Of a DNA stretch of 20,760 bases, positions 1 through 5,835 are shown piece after piece (the stretch's first letter is position 1; each line of letters starts with the position of its first letter). Location of the stretch: contig CAMPJJ010000098.1 of assembly GCA_946886855.1 (NCBI GenBank), forward strand, positions 1-20,760, in the 5' to 3' direction. This stretch comes from an uncultured Roseateles sp. (GTDB lineage Bacteria; Pseudomonadota; Gammaproteobacteria; Burkholderiales; Burkholderiaceae). The notes under the pieces are model-generated. The model ran no database searches. It was not told the origin of the DNA and saw only the letters and a program-made list of their open reading frames with translations. The translations under genes were made by a program, and so were the position numbers.

Positions 1-9
1 TCACCCCTG

Positions 10-34
10 CCCTCTCCCGCAGTGCGGGAGAGGG
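10..34. repeat. Perfect 11-bp inverted repeat (hairpin) at left edge
   Basis: CCCTCTCCCGC (10-20) is followed by the loop AGT and the exact reverse complement GCGGGAGAGGG (24-34). It lies 85 bp before the first gene. There is no T-run on either side, so it is not a textbook intrinsic terminator. It could end transcription from a gene left of the window, or be a copy of a dispersed intergenic hairpin family. The symmetry is seen directly; the role is inference. Confidence 0.6.
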
Positions 35-119
35 AGTCAAGCCTGGGTCGGCGTCGGTGGGACAATCTGCTGCTTGATCCTCCCGGGCGCTGCGGCGCCC
101 GATTCACGCTGCACGCACG

Positions 120-1406
120 ATGTCCGATTCCGCCTATCACCTGTTCCTGCCCTGCGCCGCCGGCGTCGAAGACTGGCTGGAGGCGGAGGTGCGCGACATC
201 CTCGGCCCGCAGGACTGCCTGCAGGGGCCGAAGGCCTTCCGCGGCGGCGTCGGCCTGTACGGCACGCTCGCGGCGGTGATGCGGCTGAACCTGCACAGCC
301 GGCTCACGCAGCGCGTGCTGATCGAGGTCGCGCGCGAGCCGTACCGCCACGAGGACGACATCTACGCGATCGCGCGCACCGTCGACTGGACGCGCTGGAT
401 CACACCGCAGCAGACGCTGCGGGTGGACACGACGGCGCAGCGCTCGCCGCTGCACAGCCTGAACTTCGCGACGCTGCGGGTGAAGGACGCCGTCTGCGAC
501 ATCCTGCGCGACGCCACCGGCGAGCGGCCCAGCGTGGACACGCGCTGGCCCGACCTGCCGCTGCAGCTGCACCTGACCGAGGACCTGGCGACCGTCTACG
601 TCGACAGCTCGGGCGAATCGCTGTTCAAGCGCGGCTGGCGCGAGGACAAGGGCGATGCGCCGCTGAAGGAGACGCTGGCGGCGGCGATGCTGGCCGCGGC
701 GGGCTGGAAAGGCTCCCGCGAGGCGGGCGGCGCATTGCACGATCCGTGCTGCGGCTCGGGCACGATCCCGGTCGAGGCCGCGACCATCGCCTGCAACATC
801 GCGCCGGGCATCCAGCGCCGATTCGCATTCGAGAAGCTCAAGCCCTTCCAGCCGCTGCTGCCCGCGTGGCGCGCGATCAAGGACGAGGCGCGCGCGGCGG
901 AGCGCCCGTCGGCCGTGCCGATCTTCGCGAGCGACGTGTCGTTCCGGATGGTCGACTTCGCGCGGCGCAACGCGGAGCGCGCCGGCGTGGCGCAGTACAT
1001 CCAGTTCAACGGCGGTGACGCGCTCGAGCGTCCGGCGCCGGCGCTGCCGGACGACATGCCCGGCACGCTGATGCTGAACCCGCCCTACGGCGAGCGGATC
1101 GAAGTCCGCGGCAAGGCCGGCACGCCGCGCATGGACGGCGGCGCGCTGTCCGAAGAGCGCGATGCGGGCGATGACTTCTTCCCGCGCCTCTCCGCGCACT
1201 GGAAGCGCGCGTACACGCAGCATCCGGCGGGATGGACCGCCTGGCTGCTGTGCCCCGAGATGAAGTTGCCGGGCAAGATGCGACTCAAAGAGTCGCGCCG
1301 CATTCCGATGTGGAACGGACCGATCGAATGCCGGCTCTTCAAGTTCGACCTCGTCGCCGGCTCGGCCCGCAAGCAGAACCCCGGCAACACGGACTCCGAC
1401 GAGTAA
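120..1406 (+). CDS. rlmL: THUMP-domain 23S rRNA guanine-N2 methyltransferase (RlmL-type)
   Basis: Predicted SAM-dependent RNA methyltransferase of 428 residues, matching the RlmL half of the enterobacterial RlmKL fusion, which makes m2G2445 in 23S rRNA. The N-terminal part (about residues 5-165) has the layout of a ferredoxin-like plus THUMP RNA-binding module. The Rossmann methyltransferase part follows, with the SAM-binding motif DPCCGSGT at about 208-215 and the catalytic NPPYGER motif at 320-326. The RlmK half is absent, as expected for a stand-alone protein. The ATG at 120 has no strong Shine-Dalgarno sequence, but the protein begins as family members do (short N-terminus leading into the THUMP region). 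The exact target base cannot be fixed from sequence; a related YcbY/YpsC-type activity is possible. The next gene is a toxin-antitoxin pair on the same strand. Confidence 0.85.
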   Translation: MSDSAYHLFLPCAAGVEDWLEAEVRDILGPQDCLQGPKAFRGGVGLYGTLAAVMRLNLHSRLTQRVLIEVAREPYRHEDDIYAIARTVDWTRWITPQQTLRVDTTAQRSPLHSLNFATLRVKDAVCDILRDATGERPSVDTRWPDLPLQLHLTEDLATVYVDSSGESLFKRGWREDKGDAPLKETLAAAMLAAAGWKGSREAGGALHDPCCGSGTIPVEAATIACNIAPGIQRRFAFEKLKPFQPLLPAWRAIKDEARAAERPSAVPIFASDVSFRMVDFARRNAERAGVAQYIQFNGGDALERPAPALPDDMPGTLMLNPPYGERIEVRGKAGTPRMDGGALSEERDAGDDFFPRLSAHWKRAYTQHPAGWTAWLLCPEMKLPGKMRLKESRRIPMWNGPIECRLFKFDLVAGSARKQNPGNTDSDE

Positions 1407-1432
1407 CTCCGACTAAGGTGGGCCCTCTTGGT

Positions 1433-1448
1433 GGGGATGCGCCTCCCC
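1433..1448. promoter_or_regulatory. Short inverted repeat ahead of the antitoxin gene
   Basis: GGGGA (1433-1437), a 6-base loop and TCCCC (1444-1448) lie between the rlmL stop and the antitoxin start, followed by a T-rich stretch at 1459-1465. It may be a weak terminator for rlmL. It may instead be an operator, since ParD-type antitoxins usually repress their own promoter at palindromes. The sequence does not decide between these. Confidence 0.3.
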
Positions 1449-1482
1449 GACGATGCGATTTCTTTTCGAGGGAATGACCGAG

Positions 1483-1728
1483 ATGATTCAGGCAGATCTG
1501 GGACCCGAACTGGAGGCCATCGTGCTGAGTCTGATCGAGAGCGGAAAGTATTCGTCGCGCACGCAGGTGCTGCGCGAGAGTGATGAGCTGAAGGGCTGGC
1601 GCGAAGCGAAACTGCGCGCGTTCGACGCCTCCATCGAACGTGGACTTGCCGAGATCAGGTCTGGCGGCGGAATTTCAGCCGAAGACGCTTTCGAGCGCCT
1701 GTTCCAGAAGTATCCGCATCTGCGATAG
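1483..1728 (+). CDS. ParD-family type II antitoxin
   Basis: Predicted 81-residue antitoxin that neutralises the toxin encoded immediately downstream and probably autoregulates the pair. The N-terminal half has the ribbon-helix-helix pattern of ParD proteins: a short hydrophobic/polar strand, then LESGKYSSRTQVLRES-like spacing at about 16-33. It is followed by the acidic/basic helix REAKLRAFDASIERGLAE that normally wraps the toxin. In-frame ATGs lie at 1453, 1474 and 1483. I chose 1483 because GAGGGA (1468-1473) is at proper spacing for it and too close for 1474. Codon and base use look less GC-rich than in the flanking methyltransferase genes, consistent with acquisition. The family assignment is firm at the level of ParD-like; the specific subfamily is not. 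Confidence 0.8.
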   Translation: MIQADLGPELEAIVLSLIESGKYSSRTQVLRESDELKGWREAKLRAFDASIERGLAEIRSGGGISAEDAFERLFQKYPHLR

Positions 1729-1733
1729 CACGC

Positions 1734-2039
1734 GTGCGAGTACGCCTCTTGACGGAGGCGTTGGCAGATCTGGACCACATCGCCGAGTACATCAGCAGGC
1801 ATGACCAAAGGCGCGCGCGCAGCTTCACCCGCGAACTGCAGCGAAAAATCTTCGGGCTGGCTTCCATGGCGGAGTCGTTCCGCGTGATCCCGCAATACGC
1901 GGCCAGTGGGCTGCGACGGCGCGTTCACCGCTCGTATCAGATCTTCTATATCGCCGACGCCCTCCACGGTATCGTTCACGTCGCTCGGATATTGCATACC
2001 GCTCGCGACACCGCTCCCCTGCTGGCTCACTACGAATGA
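1734..2039 (+). CDS. ParE/RelE-superfamily toxin
   Basis: Predicted 101-residue toxin of the ParE/RelE fold. It shows the family order: an N-terminal strand, the helix ALADLDHIAEYI (about 9-20), a second amphipathic helix, then the C-terminal strands with LRRRVHRSYQIFYI (60-73) and the closing VHVARILHTARD (81-92). The last segment matches the usual RVLHGARD ending of ParE proteins. The start is a GTG at 1734, five bases after the antitoxin stop, so the genes are probably translated together. ParE toxins usually poison DNA gyrase and RelE toxins cut mRNA on the ribosome; the C-terminal pattern favours ParE, but the target cannot be proved from sequence. The gene ends 13 bp from the convergent rsmE. 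Confidence 0.82.
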   Translation: MRVRLLTEALADLDHIAEYISRHDQRRARSFTRELQRKIFGLASMAESFRVIPQYAASGLRRRVHRSYQIFYIADALHGIVHVARILHTARDTAPLLAHYE

Positions 2040-2052
2040 AATTCAGAAGAGC

Positions 2053-2796
2053 TCAAGCTTCTTGCAGGGCTATCCAGCCGAGTACGGCAAGCGGCGCGGT
2101 ATCGGCGCGAAGGATCCTCGGACCCAGCTTCGCTGCGCTGAATCCGCGTGAGCGGGCGGACTGCTCCTCGGCCTCGCTGAGGCCGCCTTCGGGGCCGCTG
2201 AGGATCGTGATGCGCTGCGCTTCGCTCGATGACGACGTCAGCGCCGACAACGGCTGCGCGGCCACGGGACTCAGCAGCCAGCGCTGATCGTCGGCATCGG
2301 CTGGGAGCTCGGCGAGCCAGGACGCCAGCGTCTTCACCGGCGCGACCTGCAGAGGCTTCGAACGACCACACTGCTCGGCCGCCGCGATCGCGACGCCCTG
2401 CCAATGCGCGCGCTTCTTGTCTGCGCGTTCGCCGTTGAGGCGCAGCACGGAGCGCTCGCTCATCAGCGGCTGGATCGCCACCGCGCCGAGCTCGCAGGCC
2501 TTCTCGACGATGCCGTCCATCCGGTCATTCGCCGGCATCACGACAGCCAGCGTGACCGCGCGCCTGAGCTCACGATCGACCGCCTGACGCGCCTTCAACG
2601 CGACACGGACTTCGCTGCGGCCCATCGCCGTGACCGCCGCGGTCCATTCGTCCCCGCTGCCGTCGAACAGCGTGACCTCGTCACCCGGCTGCAGCCGCAG
2701 CACCTGCACATGACGCGCCGCCCCGGAGGGCAGCGCCAGTTCAGTTTCGAGCCCCACCGCGCCCAGCGGCTGCTCGACAAACAACCTCGCCGCCAA
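2053..2796 (-). CDS. rsmE: 16S rRNA (uracil1498-N3)-methyltransferase RsmE
   Basis: SPOUT-class enzyme (247 residues, normal length) that methylates U1498 of 16S rRNA in the assembled 30S subunit using SAM. The N-terminal PUA-like domain (about 1-75) includes HVQVLRLQPGDEVTLFDG. The C-terminal knotted domain carries the SAM-binding ILSGPEGGLSEAE at 198-210 and the knot signature LGPRILRADTA at 224-234. The only start giving the family N-terminus (MAARLF...) is a TTG at 2796, three bases after the stop of the FMN reductase gene. Its ribosome site AAGGGG lies inside the last codons of that gene, which indicates translational coupling. Confidence 0.93.
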   Translation of the reverse strand: MAARLFVEQPLGAVGLETELALPSGAARHVQVLRLQPGDEVTLFDGSGDEWTAAVTAMGRSEVRVALKARQAVDRELRRAVTLAVVMPANDRMDGIVEKACELGAVAIQPLMSERSVLRLNGERADKKRAHWQGVAIAAAEQCGRSKPLQVAPVKTLASWLAELPADADDQRWLLSPVAAQPLSALTSSSSEAQRITILSGPEGGLSEAEEQSARSRGFSAAKLGPRILRADTAPLAVLGWIALQEA

Positions 2797-2799
2797 CGC

Positions 2800-3357
2800 T
2801 CACCCCTTGTGCTTGCCCACCCAGGCGGCGAAGGTCGTCAGGACCTTGCGCAGGAAGGCTTCCGTCTCCGGCTTCGCGAAGCTGCCGTCGTCCTTGAACA
2901 TGTCGGCCGCGCCGCCGAGGTAGACCTCCGGCGACGGCAACAGCGGCGTGTTCAGGCAGGCCAGCACCTGGCGCAGGTGGTGGTTGGCGCCGAAGCCGCC
3001 CAGCGCGCCCGGCGACAAGGTGATCACCGCCGTCGGCTTGCCGTCGAAGGCGCTCTGCCCGTAGGGCCGCGATCCCACGTCCAGCGCGTTCTTCAGCACG
3101 CCGGGGATCGAGCGGTTGTATTCGGGGCTCACGAACAGCACCGCGTCGGCGGACTTCACCGCCTTGCGGAAGTCCACCCACGCCGCCGGCGGATCGGCCG
3201 CGTCGTCTTCGTTGTAGAAGGGCAGCGCGCCGATCTCGACGATCTCGAGCTTCAGCTCAGCCGGGGCGATGTGGGCCAGCGCGAGGGCCAGCTTGCGGTT
3301 GAACGACGCCTTGCGCAGGCTGCCGACCAGCACCGCGACGCGGTAGGACGTGGACAT
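2800..3357 (-). CDS. NADPH-dependent FMN reductase (flavodoxin-like)
   Basis: Predicted cytoplasmic flavoprotein of 185 residues that reduces FMN, quinones or other acceptors with NAD(P)H (ChrR/YieF/azoreductase-like group). It has a flavodoxin fold with the FMN phosphate-binding loop GSLRKASFN at 12-20. The family signature SPEYNRSIPGVLKNALD lies at 77-93, followed by the SPGALGGFGA loop near 115-124. GGGAG sits six to seven bases ahead of the ATG. The gene is coupled to rsmE (3-bp gap) and separated from the upstream 182-residue gene by a strong hairpin. The physiological acceptor cannot be read from the sequence; chromate or quinone reduction is only a family possibility. Confidence 0.87.
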   Translation of the reverse strand: MSTSYRVAVLVGSLRKASFNRKLALALAHIAPAELKLEIVEIGALPFYNEDDAADPPAAWVDFRKAVKSADAVLFVSPEYNRSIPGVLKNALDVGSRPYGQSAFDGKPTAVITLSPGALGGFGANHHLRQVLACLNTPLLPSPEVYLGGAADMFKDDGSFAKPETEAFLRKVLTTFAAWVGKHKG

Positions 3358-3379
3358 GGAGGGGCTCCCAACAATGGAA

Positions 3380-3407
3380 GGACCGCCTCCAGGAAGTCAG
3401 GCGGTCC
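3380..3407 (-). terminator. Probable intrinsic terminator after the 182-residue gene
   Basis: GGACCGCCT (3380-3388) pairs perfectly with AGGCGGTCC (3399-3407) across a 10-base loop. On the minus strand it starts three bases after the stop of the 3411-3959 gene and is followed by TTCCATTGTT, a T-rich but interrupted tail. It likely ends or attenuates transcription before the FMN reductase-rsmE pair. Confidence 0.6.
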
Positions 3408-3410
3408 GGG

Positions 3411-3959
3411 TCAGTTGAACCCCAGTGTCGCACGCAGTTCGTGCGCCGCGGCGTCGCCCTTGGCGGCCCGCACGCGGTCGATGATGTCCAGCGCCAGCGT
3501 CTGCAGCTGGTTCATGTCGGCGCACTGCTCGACCTCCAGCGCGATCTTGTAGCCCTTCAGCAATCCCTGCTGCTTGGCGAAGGCGCTCAGCGCGGCGTAC
3601 AGCTCCTGGAAGGGCAGCGACGAGGTCGGCGCCCCCGCCAGCCGCGACGGCGCGGGCCGCGAGGCCGAAGCGCCGCTCAGCCGCGACGACGGCGCGCCCG
3701 ATCCCATCGGGGTGGCGATCGATGCCGGACCCATGGGCCGCGACAGCGGCGCCCCGGCGGTCACCTTCACGAGTTGATGCTGCACCAGCAGTTCGAGATC
3801 GGTGGGCGCGGCGCCTTGCACCACCGCCACCCAGTCACCGCCGGTCTTGCTGGCGTCGATCACCAGCAGCAGGTTGCGGGCCACGCGCGCCTGCACCAGC
3901 GTACGCACCTTGATTTCCGCCCTCCCGGCCTCTGTCTTTTCGTAGCGTTCTTCGAGCAC
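3411..3959 (-). CDS. Conserved-looking hypothetical protein, two domains joined by a low-complexity linker
   Basis: I do not recognise a characterised family. The 182-residue product has no signal peptide or membrane segment and should be cytoplasmic. Residues 1-66 form a compact module (YEKTEAGRAEIKVR, then VARNLLLVIDASKTGGDW and a DLELLVQHQLV helix). This module resembles small winged-helix or regulator-tail domains seen in other betaproteobacterial hypothetical proteins. Residues 68-115 are a Ser/Ala/Pro/Gly/Arg linker. Residues 116-178 are mostly helical (FQELYAALSAFAKQQGLLKGYKIALEVEQC...). The start is GTG at 3959 with a strong GGAGGAGG site seven bases upstream; this site can partly fold with an upstream CCTCC. 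It is followed by a terminator hairpin, so it is probably a single-gene unit or the last gene after fadD. Confidence 0.75.
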   Translation of the reverse strand: MLEERYEKTEAGRAEIKVRTLVQARVARNLLLVIDASKTGGDWVAVVQGAAPTDLELLVQHQLVKVTAGAPLSRPMGPASIATPMGSGAPSSRLSGASASRPAPSRLAGAPTSSLPFQELYAALSAFAKQQGLLKGYKIALEVEQCADMNQLQTLALDIIDRVRAAKGDAAAHELRATLGFN

Positions 3960-4046
3960 GGCCTTGCCTCCTCCTCAGGAGGGCGAACTTTAGGTTGTCA
4001 AGGGCGGTTTTCGCCCAAGTGCAATCCCTCAAACTGCTACCGACTG

Positions 4047-5720
4047 CTACTTCTTGTCGCGCAATTCACGGCGCAGCACCTTGCCGACCGGCGTTTTTGG
4101 CAGTTCGGTCCGGAACTCGATGATGCGCGGGCGCTTGTAGCCGGTCAGGTTGGCTTCGCAGAAGGCCTTCACGTCGGCTTCGGTCAGTGCCGGATTGCGT
4201 CGCACGATCACGACCTTCACCGCCTCGCCGGCCTTCTCGTCGGGCACGCCGACCGCGGCGCATTCGGCCACGCCGGGCATCTGCGTCAGCACGTCCTCGA
4301 TCTCGTTCGGATAGACGTTGAAGCCGCTCACCAGGATCATGTCCTTCTTGCGGTCGACGATGCGGAAGAAGCCGCGCTCGTCCACCGTGCCGATGTCGCC
4401 GGTGCGGAAGTAGCCGTCGGCGGTCATGACCTTGGCCGTCTCGTCCGGCCGCTGCCAGTAGCCCGCCATCACCTGCGGACCGCGGATCGCGATCTCGCCG
4501 GGGTTGCCGGCCGGCACCTCGTTGCCGTCGTCGTCGAGCAGCGTCACCTCGGTGCCGGACAGCGGCAGGCCGATCGAGCCGGTGTAGGCGGTGCTGTCCG
4601 TCGGGTTGCAGCAGGCGACCGGCGAGGTCTCCGACAGTCCGTAGCCCTCGACGATCGGGCAGCCGGTCTTCTCCAGCCACAGCCGCGCCGTCGCCTGCTG
4701 CACGGCCATGCCGCCGCCGACCGAGATCACCAGCCCGCTCCAGTCCACCGTGTTGAACTGCGCGTGGTTGGCCATCGCCATGAAGAGCGTGTTGACCGCG
4801 GGCAGGCTGTGGATCTTGTGGTGGCTGAGTTCCTTGAACACCGCCGGCAGGTCGCGCGGATTGGGGATCAGCACGTTGCAGCCGCCGACGCGCATCGACA
4901 GCATCAGGTTGGTGGTGAAACCGAAGATGTGATACAGCGGCAGCGCGCACACGCTCATCAGCTGTTCATCGGCGGGCTTCTTCTTCAGCGCGGGCTGGTA
5001 CCAGGCCTCGCACTGCAGCGTGTTGGCCACCAGGTTGCGATGCAGCAGCACGGCGCCCTTGGAAACCCCCGTCGTGCCGCCGGTGTACTGCAGCACCGCG
5101 ATGTCGTTGGGGCCGACCGTCGGCCGCCTGTAGCTCTGTCCGCGGCCCTTCGAGACCGCCTCGTTGAAGCGCACCGCCGACGGCAGCTCGAAGGCCGGCA
5201 CCAGCTTCTTGACCTTGCGCACGACGTAGTTGACGACCATGCCCTTGGCGAAGCCGAGCATGTCGCCCATCGCCGCCAGGACGATGTGCTTCGTCGGCAC
5301 GCTCGCGAGCACCTGCTGCAGCGTGGCGGCGAAGTTCTCGATGATGACGATGGCCTTCGCGCCGGCGTCCTTGAGCTGGTGCTCGAGCTCGCGCGGCGTG
5401 TACAGCGGATTGACGTTCACGACGACGAAGCCGGCGCGCAGCACGGCCGCGACGGCGACCGGGTACTGCGGCACGTTGGGCATCATGATGGCGACGCGAT
5501 CGCCCTTCTCCAGCCCCAGGCCCTGCAGGTACGCGGCCAGCGCGCGCGAGGCCTCGTCGATCTGCGCGAAGCTGATCGAACGGCCCAGCATCTTGTACGC
5601 GGGGCGCTCCGGGAACTGCTTGAACGCCGCTTCCATCAGCTCGACGAGCGAGGGATAGACGTCCGCATCGATCTCGGCAGGCACCCCCGCCGGATAGTGC
5701 TTCAGCCAGTTCTTCTCCAT
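4047..5720 (-). CDS. fadD: Long-chain fatty acid--CoA ligase
   Basis: Acyl-CoA synthetase of the adenylate-forming superfamily: it activates fatty acids with ATP to acyl-AMP and then acyl-CoA, for beta-oxidation or lipid synthesis at the inner membrane face. The length of 557 residues is normal for FadD. Visible motifs in order are the ATP-binding YTGGTTGVSKG (212-222), the fatty-acid/AMP motif VEGYGLSET (358-366), the FRTGDIG segment (438-444), and the hinge/FadD signature DRKKDMILVSGFNVYPNEIE (457-476). The C-terminal PKTPVGKVLRREL (541-553) contains the catalytic lysine (K547). The ATG at 5720 has GGAGA eight bases upstream. It follows the histidine kinase gene by 115 bp on the same strand; that gap holds only a weak CCCC/GGGG hairpin. 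Confidence 0.93.
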   Translation of the reverse strand: MEKNWLKHYPAGVPAEIDADVYPSLVELMEAAFKQFPERPAYKMLGRSISFAQIDEASRALAAYLQGLGLEKGDRVAIMMPNVPQYPVAVAAVLRAGFVVVNVNPLYTPRELEHQLKDAGAKAIVIIENFAATLQQVLASVPTKHIVLAAMGDMLGFAKGMVVNYVVRKVKKLVPAFELPSAVRFNEAVSKGRGQSYRRPTVGPNDIAVLQYTGGTTGVSKGAVLLHRNLVANTLQCEAWYQPALKKKPADEQLMSVCALPLYHIFGFTTNLMLSMRVGGCNVLIPNPRDLPAVFKELSHHKIHSLPAVNTLFMAMANHAQFNTVDWSGLVISVGGGMAVQQATARLWLEKTGCPIVEGYGLSETSPVACCNPTDSTAYTGSIGLPLSGTEVTLLDDDGNEVPAGNPGEIAIRGPQVMAGYWQRPDETAKVMTADGYFRTGDIGTVDERGFFRIVDRKKDMILVSGFNVYPNEIEDVLTQMPGVAECAAVGVPDEKAGEAVKVVIVRRNPALTEADVKAFCEANLTGYKRPRIIEFRTELPKTPVGKVLRRELRDKK

Positions 5721-5835
5721 TGTTCTGTCTCCAAGGTACGGCGCGGATTCTCGCCGATCGCCATCGACGCCCCATCAGGGGATTCGATAGACCGCACAAA
5801 GTGGAGAGATGACTCCAGAACGCGCCGGGAGACGC

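Noticed and set aside
4002..4016. GGGCG-GTTTT-CGCCC hairpin between fadD and the 182-residue gene, with a nearby TTGACA on the minus strand
   Set aside because: The stem is short and has no proper T-tail, and I found no -10 box at 16-18 bp from TTGACA, so neither a terminator nor a promoter can be supported.
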